Source: Chitinophagaceae bacterium
Lineage (GTDB): Bacteria; Bacteroidota; Bacteroidia; Chitinophagales; Chitinophagaceae
Reading direction: 5' to 3'
Assembly (NCBI GenBank): GCA_016702745.1
Contig: JADJDJ010000004.1
Span: 124,001-188,000, forward strand
DNA length: 64,000 nucleotides
Both the position numbers and the translations under genes were made by a program. Below are positions 9,407 through 18,735 of this stretch, piece after piece (positions within the stretch are counted from its first letter, which is position 1; the number at the start of each line of letters is the position of its first letter). Below the pieces are notes generated by a model. The model was not told the DNA's origin. It saw nothing but the letters and a program-made list of their open reading frames with translations, and did not search any database.

Positions 9407-11467
9407 TTATGCTTTTTTGTCCCTGTCTATCAGCGATATAAGCTCTTTTGCAGAAAATACGGGGAGCTGACAAGTGTAATTACTACAGCGGTACAAAGAA
9501 ACCCTGCTAACACTTGTTCTTGCGGCCAGTAGCGGATATTCTGCTACTTCCTGCTCTGAAGCCATCAATACCCGGTGCGGGATATATTCTTTTAAAACAT
9601 CATGTAATACTTTTTCAACTCCCTCCCCCACCATCGCCAGTTCATTGGTGCCGCTGATCTGTTCCTGTAGCAAACAGGCCCAACACCCAAAGGAAGTCGG
9701 GTAACGGGTAATGGCATTCCCTAAAGCCGCCAGCATATTGGCCGATTGCTCCTTCCATTCCGGCAAATTAAAAAGGATCCCCAAACGGTAGAGATTCAAG
9801 GCCATCACGGCATTTCCCGAAGGCGTTGCCCCGTCATAGACTTCCTTCTTCCGCACAATCACATCTTCCTGCCAGACCGGGGTATAAAAAAAGAAGCCCG
9901 TGCCCTCTTCCCTGAAATGTTCCTGTACAAATTCAGCCAGCTCCCTGGCTTTAACCAGCCAATCCCGGTTCCCGGTGATTTCCTGCAACTGAATCAAGGC
10001 CTCAATCAGGTAGGCATAGTCATCCAGAAAAGCCGGATACTTTGCCTGGCCAGCTTTCCAGGTATGATGATATCCCTTTTCCGCTTTGAAATGTTCCAAC
10101 AAGAAATTCATATTGCGGATAGCCAGCTCCCGGTATGCCAGGTTTCCCGTTGCGGCAAAAGCTTTTGAAATGGCTGTATTCATCAGGGCATTCCATCCCA
10201 GAATTATTTTATCATCCAGTTGCGGTCTTACTCTCTTTGCCCTTTCTGCTAATAAAAGTTGACGGCCTAGTTCCAGTCTTTTTTTAATGGCAGTTTCTTC
10301 TGCTTTGAGCTCAGCAGCAAATGCGGCCAAAGGTTTTTTCACCCGGAGAATATTGGTTGACCCATGCCCGGGCTCCGACCAGTTGCCTTTTTCCGTCACA
10401 TCATAATAGCCACAAAACAGTTCAGCTTCTGCTCCCAAAACCGCCTGCACTTCTTCCGGTTGCCATACATAAAATTTCCCCTCCACCCCTTCACTATCTG
10501 CATCCAGGGCTGCATAAAAAGCTCCCTGCTCCTGCAACATTTCTCTTTGGATAAACGCAAGGGTTTCGTCGATTACTTCCCGGTAACGCAGCTTCCCTGT
10601 TAACTGGTAAGCCTCCGTCAGGACCATGATCAAAAGGGCATTGTCATAAAGCATTTTTTCAAAATGGGGGGCCAGCCATTCGGTATCGGTGGAATAACGG
10701 GCAAAGCCTCCTCCCAGTTGATCATAAATGCCCCCTTCAATCATTTTATCAAGAGATAACAAGGCCTGTTCCAGCGCCGGTCCATCCCCGCTGAGGTAAT
10801 GAAAGCGCAACAGATAGAGGATGGAAAAAGTCTGCGGAAACTTGGGCGCCCTTCCAAATCCACCCCATTCCCGATCGGCCTGTTTCATGAGCTGTTCACA
10901 GGTATCCCGGATCTTTATCCGGTCAAATATTTCAGATCCCGGCACCGTCTGTATTCCAAATGAACTGGCACTAATCAGGTGTTCAGTGAGGTTGCTGGCC
11001 TGTGCTTCAATTTCGTTTCTCCGGTCCCGAAAAGCCTGGGTCACCCCCAACAGGGTCTCCTGCCAGGATGCACGGTTATAAGCCCGGGTTGGAGGGAAAT
11101 AAGTGCCACCATAAAATGGTCTGGCTTCCGGAGTAAGAAAAACATTAAGTGGCCAGCCTCCGCTACCGGTCATGGCCTGTACGGCATCCATGTAGATATG
11201 ATCGAGATCCGGTCTTTCTTCCCGATCAATGTTTATATTGATAAAATCACGGATCATGATGGCCGCCGTGGTTTCATCTTCAAAACTTTCCCTTTCCATC
11301 ACATGACACCAATGACAGGCCGCATACCCGATACTTACCAGGATCGGCTTATCTTCCTGTTTTGCTTTTTGCAAAGCCTCTTCTCCCCAGGGATACCAGT
11401 TCACCGGGTTATGGGCATGCTGCAAAAGATAGGGACTGGTTTCATTAACTAACCGGTTGCTGTGCAT
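9407..11467 (-). CDS. thioredoxin-domain protein, DUF255 / YyaL family
   Basis: This family (YyaL; SPATA20 in animals) joins an N-terminal thioredoxin-like domain to an alpha/alpha six-barrel resembling N-acylglucosamine 2-epimerase. Its reaction is not established. The 686 residues begin with MHSNRLVNETSPYLLQHAHN, the family's conserved opening, which fixes the start at 11467; the open frame runs to 11572 but that extension is made only of GTTGAG-type repeat DNA. CHWC at residues 51-54 is the thioredoxin-type motif. GGWPLNVFLTP and GGTYFPP are also family signatures. It has no obvious functional link to its neighbours. Confidence 0.93.
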   Translation of the reverse strand: MHSNRLVNETSPYLLQHAHNPVNWYPWGEEALQKAKQEDKPILVSIGYAACHWCHVMERESFEDETTAAIMIRDFININIDREERPDLDHIYMDAVQAMTGSGGWPLNVFLTPEARPFYGGTYFPPTRAYNRASWQETLLGVTQAFRDRRNEIEAQASNLTEHLISASSFGIQTVPGSEIFDRIKIRDTCEQLMKQADREWGGFGRAPKFPQTFSILYLLRFHYLSGDGPALEQALLSLDKMIEGGIYDQLGGGFARYSTDTEWLAPHFEKMLYDNALLIMVLTEAYQLTGKLRYREVIDETLAFIQREMLQEQGAFYAALDADSEGVEGKFYVWQPEEVQAVLGAEAELFCGYYDVTEKGNWSEPGHGSTNILRVKKPLAAFAAELKAEETAIKKRLELGRQLLLAERAKRVRPQLDDKIILGWNALMNTAISKAFAATGNLAYRELAIRNMNFLLEHFKAEKGYHHTWKAGQAKYPAFLDDYAYLIEALIQLQEITGNRDWLVKARELAEFVQEHFREEGTGFFFYTPVWQEDVIVRKKEVYDGATPSGNAVMALNLYRLGILFNLPEWKEQSANMLAALGNAITRYPTSFGCWACLLQEQISGTNELAMVGEGVEKVLHDVLKEYIPHRVLMASEQEVAEYPLLAARTSVSRVSLYRCSNYTCQLPVFSAKELISLIDRDKKA

Positions 11468-11644
11468 GGGGGTTGAGTAGTTGAGAAGTTGAGATGTTGA
11501 GTAGTTGAGATGTTCAACAGTTGAGAGGTTGAGAAGTTGAGTATACCCGATTGACGGACTGCTTCTATTCACCCTTCGACAAGCTCAGGGTGACAACAAG
11601 GGGCCTGGGCGTTACCGACTGTCGACTGCTGACTGCCGACTGAC
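11468..11644. repeat. degenerate short tandem repeats with a TTCGACAAGCTCAG element
   Basis: From 11468 to about 11541 the DNA consists of variants of the word GTTGAGTAGTTGAGAA. At 11574-11597 is a copy of the element TTCGACAAGCTCAGGGTGAC, found again at 17.1 and 56.6 kb. From 11614 to 11644 are GACTGTCGACTGCTGAC-type words. All three classes occur elsewhere in the window between genes. Confidence 0.75.
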
Positions 11645-12466
11645 TCACTTCATCTTCCCTGACAAAAACTGCTCCAGCGCCGCCACCATACTCGTAGTTT
11701 GTGGCTGGGGTGCCTTGATCTCCAGTTTTAATCCGGCTTCTTCAATGGCCCTGGAAGTGTTGCTGCCAAAAGCACCAAACACGGTTCCGTTCTGTTTGAA
11801 TTTGGGGACATTGTCGAACAGACTTTTCACGCCGCTGGGAGTAAAAAGGCAAATGACATCATAGTAGTTCGCGGTGAGAATTTCTTTTACATCGGCACTC
11901 TGGGTGCGGTACATAAAGGCCAGCACAAATTCACAATTGTTATTCTTGAGCCAGTTCACGATTTCGTTATCCTGCTGGTTCTCGGAACAGACATAAAGGA
12001 ATTTCTCATTGCCCTTATGTTTGTTGATCGCATCAAACATGCTCTTATTGGTGCCATCGGCCCCGTAAAACACTTTTCTTTTGCGGTAAAGAATAAACTT
12101 CTGGAGGTAAAGGGCAACGGCTTCTGTGATACAGAAGTATTTTGTATCCTGAGATACGCTCACTTTCATTTCCTCACACATCCGGAAGAAATGATCAATG
12201 GCGTTCCGGCTGGTAAAGACCACTCCGGTATATTGCTGAATCTCGATCTTTTGTTTGCGGAACTCCCTGGCCGGTATCCCTTCCAGCCGGATAAAGGGGT
12301 GAAAAGCAAGCTCTACACTGTACTTTCTTGCCAGCTCAAAGTACGGCGACTTCTCACTTTCGGGTCTGGGCTGTGTAATCAGGATCTTTTGCACTGCTTT
12401 GGCCTGCGCACCGGCCTTATTAACCCCTGTCTTAGTCATATTCGGTTCGGCTAAAGTTGTCTGCAA
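11645..12466 (-). CDS. hemD: uroporphyrinogen-III synthase
   Basis: HemD closes and isomerises hydroxymethylbilane to uroporphyrinogen III in tetrapyrrole synthesis. The protein has the two-domain HemD fold: an opening ILITQPRPESEKSPYF, the TSRNAIDHFF segment in the first half, and VICLFTPSGVKSLFDN with AFGSNTSRAIEEAGL in the second half. The 273-residue length is in range, with about 20 extra N-terminal residues. Just 2 bases separate it from the upstream DUF4271 gene, so the two are probably cotranscribed; this pairing is common in Bacteroidota. Confidence 0.92.
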   Translation of the reverse strand: MQTTLAEPNMTKTGVNKAGAQAKAVQKILITQPRPESEKSPYFELARKYSVELAFHPFIRLEGIPAREFRKQKIEIQQYTGVVFTSRNAIDHFFRMCEEMKVSVSQDTKYFCITEAVALYLQKFILYRKRKVFYGADGTNKSMFDAINKHKGNEKFLYVCSENQQDNEIVNWLKNNNCEFVLAFMYRTQSADVKEILTANYYDVICLFTPSGVKSLFDNVPKFKQNGTVFGAFGSNTSRAIEEAGLKLEIKAPQPQTTSMVAALEQFLSGKMK

Positions 12467-12468
12467 AG

Positions 12469-13452
12469 TTAAGCAGTAATACGGAAAAACAGTAATAATG
12501 CCTTGTATATCAGCAAAAGGGGCGCAATTTCGAAGGCCAGGATGTACAAAATAAAATGAAAAGGGTTGACCCTGACCAGATTACGAACGGCAGAATAAGT
12601 AAGTATAAACCTGTATAAAAGCAGTCCGCCCACCAGGCACCAGGAAAGTGTTAGTCCGGCCGAATACACCCCGCCGACCGTAAAAGCAATCAGGACCAGG
12701 AAGGGAAGGAGCAGGATACCCAGCATTTTGTTGACCACAAATACAATAAAGACATAGGCATCAGCCGCCTCCTCCATATTGAATAGCCAGCCAGCAATTT
12801 TGAGTCCGGCAAATTTGACAAAATACATCAGGGAGAGCCCCACGCAGCAGTAAAGCAGGAGCAACCAGAAATTGCCAATTGTATTCAGTTCGAAATACTG
12901 CATCATAAAGCTCACATACAATCCGGTACTCAATACAAAAAATGCATTCAGCAAAAGGGAGGGTAAGGGTGTTTGCATCAATTGCTCCTTGATCTGTCTT
13001 TGCTTGATCGTGGTCCGGAAGAACAAGCGGAATAAATCGCTGAAGTACTTGGGAAAAAGCATTTTTAAAAACCCGAACACCATCAACAGGAGCACCAGGA
13101 TATAGAAGATCCATTCTTTGCCACCGGCCTTTCTCCATTGTCCGCCCGGCGGCAGGGCTTGCAAAGCAGATCCAAATCCAAAATAAGGATGATGCTGCAG
13201 GATGGCCCCTGTGATGATTCCTGAATGACCGGAACCGTTTACCGGCATCTGCCAGGCAGTAGTATCAGAAATGATGGCCGGTCTTTTGGAAACTGAATCA
13301 GCCATTGTGTTTACCGGAATAGTATCTGCAGCAAGCAGCGTGTCGGCTACTACCAGCGTGTCTTCAGCAGCTCCCAGGCTATCCGGCTGCTGGGCATAGA
13401 GGGAACCAGTAAAGAGAAAACAGGAAAGGAATAAAACCAGCAGGTACTTCAA
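12469..13452 (-). CDS. DUF4271 membrane protein
   Basis: A DUF4271-type integral membrane protein of unknown function. A signal peptide (MKYLLVLFLSCFLFTGSLYAQ) is followed by a Thr/Asp-rich periplasmic stretch and then about six or seven hydrophobic segments between residues 110 and 327. In Bacteroidota this family is usually encoded just before hemD, as here (2-base gap), suggesting a link to heme synthesis or only conserved co-transcription. No catalytic motif is visible. Confidence 0.85.
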   Translation of the reverse strand: MKYLLVLFLSCFLFTGSLYAQQPDSLGAAEDTLVVADTLLAADTIPVNTMADSVSKRPAIISDTTAWQMPVNGSGHSGIITGAILQHHPYFGFGSALQALPPGGQWRKAGGKEWIFYILVLLLMVFGFLKMLFPKYFSDLFRLFFRTTIKQRQIKEQLMQTPLPSLLLNAFFVLSTGLYVSFMMQYFELNTIGNFWLLLLYCCVGLSLMYFVKFAGLKIAGWLFNMEEAADAYVFIVFVVNKMLGILLLPFLVLIAFTVGGVYSAGLTLSWCLVGGLLLYRFILTYSAVRNLVRVNPFHFILYILAFEIAPLLLIYKALLLFFRITA

Positions 13453-13506
13453 AAGAAAAATTTATGCAGCAAAAATATTGATTGGCCTTGCCAATTCATG
13501 CAGGGA

Positions 13507-15312
13507 TCAGAAATAATTCACAAAGCCGAAGTGAATTTTTGATTGACGCAGGTTGAATTCCGTGTCATTTCGCTTACCCACAGCCCAGGCCAGGTTAAAG
13601 ATGCCGGCTTTTGTTTCCAGTGCCAGACCCAATCCCGTACCAATAAATGTATAATTGAGCTGGATACCCGGTGTATTGTTCCGGCCCCAACCCCCATCGA
13701 GCAGGGCATAGAAATAAGAATTTTGTCCGACCAGGTACCTGAACTCCGCCGTACCCAATGCAAAATGCGAGAGGTACTGGCTTTCCTCATCAAATCCTCT
13801 CAGCAGTTTATAACCACCGATCTGAAAAAGTTCATTCCGGAAGATATTCCCGCTTTGAAACATGCCTCCGTTAAAAGCAGTCTTAATCGTACTCCTTCCT
13901 CCGGCCAATGGAAAATATTTAGCCGCAGTAAGCCGGGCCCTGAACTGATAAGTGCTGAGTTTAACGGTATCGTATAACTTATCAAAATCATAAGCCGGAT
14001 CATTGGGATCCTTTAAGGCAATCACTTCATTGTTCTTCTTGAGTTTTTTGGAACCGATAGCGGTGATCAGTTTCAATTCATAACCCTTCCGGGGATTGAG
14101 CCGGTAATCGGTCTTGTTCAGTTCATATTCCACTCCCACGTTCAATGAACTCACATCTCCAAGATCAGGTAAACGACGCTGCTGAATCACCTGGATGGTA
14201 TTGATTCCACCCGCATTGACAATGGTCTGCATCCGTTGCACAAAGAGCTTACCCGTTTGTGTAGCACTGAGGGAATAAGAGCCTCCCAGTTGCAGATTGA
14301 TATTGACAAAACTGCTGTCCTTGCGCAGAATATCGAAATTAAAATCCACCCCCACCGGTGATTTAAATAGATAAGGATAATTAAACAAGAGGTTCAGTCG
14401 CGGCGAACGTACCTGTATCTGTTGCCAGTTCAACCCGATGGTTTCTCCTGAACCCAGTGCATTCTTCAATAAAATATTGGCCTCACCAGTCAGCAATAAT
14501 TTTTTGGAAGAAAGCTGGTCATTATTCGGCAGGAATCCCACAAGCAGGTTAACCTGACTGCTTTTCTTTTGTTTGAGATACATGTTCAGGATGGACCCGG
14601 TCGCCAGCATAGTAAGGTCAAAAGGTTTCTCTTCCTCAATATAGGTCAGCTCCCTCATTTTCTGATTCACCCTGAGCAGTTTTTCGCGGCTGTACACCGA
14701 TCCATTGGGAAGATCAAGGTATCGCTGCAAATAGTAATTGGAAATTTTGGCATTGCCATAGATGCGGATGCTGTCGATCAGGTAGGCCGGTCCCTTATCT
14801 ACTTTCAACAGCGCATCCACCCGATCCTGATCAATCCGGATACTATCTAACCAGATCTTTGCAAAGGGATAACCGGTATTCTCCAGTTGGTTTAAAAATT
14901 TTTCCTGCCAGTCTTTCAACTGGGTAAAGTTCATCGGCTTTTCCCGGAACTGCTGCGCCCGCCATCCCACGGCGTCCAGCAGGGAGGGATCCACTTTGCC
15001 GGCATCCAGACTGGCCCATTTGTATTGTTCACCCACAAAGAGAACAACCGAGGCAGATAAAGAATCAAAGCGCACACTATCCAGCGATGCCGTAACATAG
15101 CCTTTTGTTTGCAACAGTCCCTGCAACTGATTCACATATTCGTTACAGGTAAAGCGGGAGGAAAAACTGGTTTGCAAACCTGTCTGTGCAATAAAAGGTG
15201 CTGCTTCGCGATCAGGACAACGAATCTGTAATTGATAATTAGATTGTCCGAATCCTGGTAAGGCCAGCAGGATAAAAAACAGCAGCAATATTTGTACTTG
15301 GAATTTTTGCAT
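13507..15312 (-). CDS. BamA/TamA-like outer membrane protein (POTRA plus beta-barrel)
   Basis: An Omp85-like outer membrane protein. It has a signal peptide (MQKFQVQILLLFFILLALPG..GQ), POTRA-like repeats in the first 250 residues (for example the segment with YLIDSIRIYGNAKISNYYLQ), and a C-terminal barrel with the family feature GFDEESQYLSHFALGTAEFRYL and a final aromatic strand HFGFVNYF. The 601-residue length is shorter than a housekeeping BamA, so a TamA-like or Bacteroidota-specific paralogue is more likely. The client is unknown. It starts 140 bases upstream of the DUF4271 gene direction-wise and may share its transcript. Confidence 0.85.
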   Translation of the reverse strand: MQKFQVQILLLFFILLALPGFGQSNYQLQIRCPDREAAPFIAQTGLQTSFSSRFTCNEYVNQLQGLLQTKGYVTASLDSVRFDSLSASVVLFVGEQYKWASLDAGKVDPSLLDAVGWRAQQFREKPMNFTQLKDWQEKFLNQLENTGYPFAKIWLDSIRIDQDRVDALLKVDKGPAYLIDSIRIYGNAKISNYYLQRYLDLPNGSVYSREKLLRVNQKMRELTYIEEEKPFDLTMLATGSILNMYLKQKKSSQVNLLVGFLPNNDQLSSKKLLLTGEANILLKNALGSGETIGLNWQQIQVRSPRLNLLFNYPYLFKSPVGVDFNFDILRKDSSFVNINLQLGGSYSLSATQTGKLFVQRMQTIVNAGGINTIQVIQQRRLPDLGDVSSLNVGVEYELNKTDYRLNPRKGYELKLITAIGSKKLKKNNEVIALKDPNDPAYDFDKLYDTVKLSTYQFRARLTAAKYFPLAGGRSTIKTAFNGGMFQSGNIFRNELFQIGGYKLLRGFDEESQYLSHFALGTAEFRYLVGQNSYFYALLDGGWGRNNTPGIQLNYTFIGTGLGLALETKAGIFNLAWAVGKRNDTEFNLRQSKIHFGFVNYF

Positions 15313-15497
15313 GGCTTACAACGGACACTGCTAAAATACTGAATATAAGAAACAAGAAACAAGATACAAGAAACAATAAAATTAAAACCGATCGCCTAAT
15401 CAGTGGTGTTTTAATTTGCTGCTTCTTATTTATTTGTTTCTTGTATCTTGGTTCTTTTTTTGTTTCTTGTATCTTGTTTCTTTCTTTTTTTAAACTC
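15313..15497. repeat. AAGAAACAAGATACAAG repeats in inverted orientation between divergent genes
   Basis: Variants of AGAAACAAGATACAAGAAAC occur at about 15349-15376, and their reverse complement (TGTTTCTTGTATCTTG) occurs at about 15427-15482. The two clusters could pair into a long imperfect hairpin about 50 bases apart. The hemW start codon lies 15 bases beyond the right cluster. Confidence 0.75.
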
Positions 15498-16616
15498 ATG
15501 CCCTCCATTTATCTCCACATACCCTTCTGCAAACAAGCTTGCCATTACTGCAATTTCCATTTCACAACATCCCTTCGTTACCAGGATGATGTTGTATCTG
15601 CGATATGCAAAGAAGCGGTTTTGCAAAAAGACTATACTGGTAAGGGCATCATTGAAACCATTTATTTCGGCGGGGGCACTCCTTCCCTGCTGGACCTGGA
15701 TGATCTCCGGCAAATCCTGCAAACTATCCGCGATCATTTTCCGGTGGATGCCAAAGCAGAAATTACACTGGAAGCCAATCCGGATGATATCACATCCAAA
15801 AAACTGCAGGACTGGAAAACAGCCGGCATCAACCGGCTCAGTATGGGAGTACAAAGTTTTTTTGAGGAAGATCTGCAATGGATGAACCGGGCCCATCATG
15901 CTACGGAAGCCCTGAGCAGTATAAAACTGGCACTGGATTATTTTGATAATATCACGATCGATCTGATCTATGGCAGTCCGGGACTTAGCAATGAAAAATG
16001 GAAACAAAATGTGCAAACGGCCATTGACCTGGGTATTCCGCATTTATCCTGTTATGCCCTGACCGTAGAACCTAAAACTCCGCTGGATAAACTAATCAGA
16101 CTGCAGGAAAAACAGGATGTGGATCCTGATTTGCAATCTGCCCAGTTTCTATTGCTGATGGAATGGATGGCGGCGGCCGGGTATGAGCATTACGAAATTT
16201 CCAATTTTGCCAAACCCGGCTGGAGAAGTAAACATAATTCTGCTTACTGGCAGGGCAAGACCTACCTCGGACTCGGCCCCTCCGCCCATTCCTTTAATGG
16301 CAGCGAAAGGCAATGGAATCTTTCCAATAATAATTTATATGTAGCCGCCATACAAAAAGGAGAACTGCCTGCGGAAAAGGAAATCCTCAGCCCTGTTCAG
16401 CAACTGAACGAATACATCATGACCGCCCTGCGAACGATAGAAGGTATTCAAAAAAGTATTTTACAAGAGAAACATAGTGTAGACATCCCTGCATTCCGTA
16501 AAAAAGCCGAAGGCTATATCCGCACAGGACATATCATCGAGCAAAACGGATCGTTCATACTGACCAATGAAGGAAAATTACTAGCCGATGGAATCGCGGC
16601 GAGTTTATTTGTTTAG
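15498..16616 (+). CDS. hemW: radical SAM heme chaperone HemW
   Basis: HemW is a radical-SAM-family protein that binds heme and delivers it to target proteins; it is often misannotated as coproporphyrinogen oxidase HemN. The 372-residue product starts MPSIYLHIPFCKQACHYCNF. The cluster motif is Cx3Cx2C followed by N-F, the HemW pattern, and lacks the extra Cys of true HemN. GGGTPSLL, the ANPDDIT-type segment, and RLSMGVQSF are also present, with a C-terminal HemN-like region. The ATG at 15498 is chosen because the upstream extension of the frame is low-complexity repeat DNA. Confidence 0.93.
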   Translation: MPSIYLHIPFCKQACHYCNFHFTTSLRYQDDVVSAICKEAVLQKDYTGKGIIETIYFGGGTPSLLDLDDLRQILQTIRDHFPVDAKAEITLEANPDDITSKKLQDWKTAGINRLSMGVQSFFEEDLQWMNRAHHATEALSSIKLALDYFDNITIDLIYGSPGLSNEKWKQNVQTAIDLGIPHLSCYALTVEPKTPLDKLIRLQEKQDVDPDLQSAQFLLLMEWMAAAGYEHYEISNFAKPGWRSKHNSAYWQGKTYLGLGPSAHSFNGSERQWNLSNNNLYVAAIQKGELPAEKEILSPVQQLNEYIMTALRTIEGIQKSILQEKHSVDIPAFRKKAEGYIRTGHIIEQNGSFILTNEGKLLADGIAASLFV

Positions 16617-16714
16617 AAAGAAGCGAGTAGCTAGTGGCTAGTAGGAATAAAAAAGTTGACTGACGACTGTCTACTGTTGACTAACGACTACCGACTAAAG
16701 ACTATCGACTTCTC
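16617..16714. repeat. CTAGTGGCTAG and GACTATCGACT words
   Basis: This gap holds AGTAGCTAGTGGCTAGTAGG (inverse of the CCACTAGCCACT family at 17.2 and 27.4 kb) followed by a run of about 60 bases of GACTGACGACTGTCTACTG-type words ending in ACTATCGACTTCTC. The same ending occurs at 31.79 kb. Confidence 0.7.
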
Positions 16715-16921
16715 TTACCCTTTCCTGATCCACGCCACAATAATATTCAGCACACAACCCAGGGCTACAATGGAAGTGAGTACAAAATTGAACCATTTAA
16801 TCGGGTGGGGCTTGGTGCTGCCTTCTTTTCTTCCTTCCTGCCACTTGTTATAATCAAGCACATTCAGAACGATCAGCACCACGGCTGCAATCAAAAAAAG
16901 GACCTGGAAAAACTGGATCAT
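16715..16921 (-). CDS. small two-helix membrane protein
   Basis: A 68-residue protein with no recognised family. It has two hydrophobic helices (about 4-24 and 43-65) joined by a basic loop (WQEGRKEGSTKPHPIKW), which is the expected pattern for a small inner-membrane protein. The frame on the opposite strand has no such features, so this strand is preferred. It stands alone between repeat-filled gaps. Confidence 0.6.
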   Translation of the reverse strand: MIQFFQVLFLIAAVVLIVLNVLDYNKWQEGRKEGSTKPHPIKWFNFVLTSIVALGCVLNIIVAWIRKG

Positions 16922-17205
16922 GGTTGCGGGCTTTTACCGGCTAAAGTTAATTCTTTACCGCAAACAGAAAAAGAGACTTAAAAAATAGTCATTAGCCTAC
17001 AGCTTGTATTAAATAACGAGGGGAAAAATGGAATCATCAAACTGATGTAACTGGCGCCGTAATATTATCAATCCTTTTTTTTCACCACATACTTCGACAA
17101 GCTCAGTATGACATACCCGTGGCCCCGGCCAAATCTCCACTCCCCACTAGCCTTTCTCCACTCGCCATTCCCCACTAGCCACTCTCCACTAGCCACTAGC
17201 CCTCC
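16922..17205. repeat. TTCGACAAGCTCAG element and CCACTAGCC repeats
   Basis: A copy of CTTCGACAAGCTCAGTATGAC lies at 17091-17113. From about 17137 to the gpsA stop there are some 65 bases of degenerate CCACTAGCCACTCTCC-type words. No gene is visible. Confidence 0.7.
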
Positions 17206-18241
17206 CTACACCATCACCTCCTCAATCCTTTTAAACCCATCCGCCGCTTTTACATTCTCCCATAGAATTTTATAGATCGTTTCTGCAATTGGAATCGTCG
17301 CTTCCACATTTTCATTGATCACATGGATACAACGGGCGGCATTCAAGCCTTCTGCCACCATATTCATTTCAAGCTGGGCTGTTTTTACTGCATATCCCTT
17401 ACCGATCATATTTCCGAACATCCTATTACGGCTGTAGAGAGAATAACAGGTTACCAGCAGGTCGCCGAGGTAAACCGAGGCCGCATAATTGGGTGTCTTC
17501 CGGTGGGTCATCGGGTCCTCTGCCCCATGCTCTCCGACTGTAATATCGCGGGCGCCGAATTTTCTAAGAAAAGCTGCCATCTCATCTGCTGCATTGGCGA
17601 TATAGACACTTAAAAAATTATCACCATAGTCCAAACCATGTGCTATACCCGCCCCTAATGCATAAATGTTTTTAAGCACGGCTGCATACTGCACCCCGAG
17701 TATATCATGGTTGACAATGGTATTGATATAGCTGGTTGAAAAATGAGCCGAGATATCGGAAGCCATTTTAGAATCAGTACCGGAAAATGTGAGATAGGAT
17801 AATTTTTCAGCAGCTACTTCCTCGGCATGACAGGGTCCCAGCACGGCAAAATAATCCTCCAATGGAAAACCGTAGGCCTGCTCCAGGTATTCGTTCAGCA
17901 GGATATTTTTTTCAGGGAGTAATCCCTTGATGGCAGACACCACTTTTTCCGGTCAGGTCGCCTGCCTGTAAACCTTCCAGACTGGCAGCAGCATAGGCAG
18001 ATGGCACCGCTATAACCAGAACGTCTGAAGCCTGTACCACTTCCCGGATATTAGATGACATCTGCAGTAAGGAAACATCAAAGCTGGCAGAAGAGAGATA
18101 ACGGGGATTATGATGCCGTTCCTGGATATGCCGGATCATGGCTTCATCCCGGATCCACCATTGTATAGGATGCTTTTTATCTGTCAGGATCTTCGCCAGA
18201 GCCGTAGCCCAGCTTCCGCTGCCGATGATACCAAAGCGCAT
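17206..18241 (-). CDS. gpsA: glycerol-3-phosphate dehydrogenase [NAD(P)+] (frameshifted at 17944-17948)
   Basis: GpsA reduces dihydroxyacetone phosphate to sn-glycerol 3-phosphate for phospholipid synthesis. The N-terminal part (18241 to about 17950) has the Rossmann opening FGIIGSGSWATALAKIL; the C-terminal part (from about 17945 to 17206) has YAAVLKNIYALGAGIAHGLDYGDN, the catalytic-Lys region. The two halves are in different frames and overlap by sequence. Removing one base from the T5 run at 17944-17948 restores ...LTGKVVSAIKGLLPEKN... and a product of about 344 residues, normal for the family. It is an essential-type gene, so the indel is probably a sequencing error. Confidence 0.88.
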
Positions 18242-18735
18242 GTAAAAAGTTTATGAGCGAAACTACAGAGATTGAGGGAACTAAAATCAAATGAGAGGAT
18301 TATGAAAAGAGTCCATTTAATAAGATGCCGGATCAAGTCCGGCATGACTTACTGGTGGCCTGTTGCAAACACAATTTTATTAGCGTATCAATACGGGCCT
18401 CCACTTTGCCAGTCTAGACCTATTTACCCTGCTGGATCCTGGAGCCGGCATGATGTTATTTAAGTCTGTTATAAGCTTCCTTCTGTATGAGACTTGCCAC
18501 ACCCTTGCAGTATGTCACCCCGGGCCTGACCCGGGGTCTTTTGAAAGAAGACTGTCTTGCTTACTGCTAAAAAAGATACCGGTCCATAGGACTCCTTTGG
18601 AGCTCAAGGCCGGTATGACGTTCAGAGAGGCCCGTTGCAAGATCAAAATACCCAGCGACTCATAATAGATTTTCAGTTTGCTTCCACGACTTTTAATGTT
18701 GGAGATATTTTGTCAAAACAATTAATCTCAAACAT
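18242..18735. repeat. intergenic region with three palindromic CCGG-type elements
   Basis: No gene is visible in 494 bases. Three palindromes end in ATGAC: ATGCCGGATCAAGTCCGGCAT at about 18323, an ACCCCGGG/CCCGGGGT pair at about 18515-18540, and an ACCGGTCC...GGCCGGTATGACG arrangement at about 18578-18620. They look like dispersed palindromic elements rather than terminators because no T run follows. Which gene they serve, if any, is unknown. Confidence 0.6.

Noticed and set aside
11468..11572. A 35-codon N-terminal extension of the DUF255 protein.
   Set aside because: It translates only the GTTGAG repeats; the conserved family start is at 11467.
15426..16043. A 205-codon minus-strand frame opposite hemW.
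   Set aside because: It is a shadow of hemW and extends into repeat DNA.
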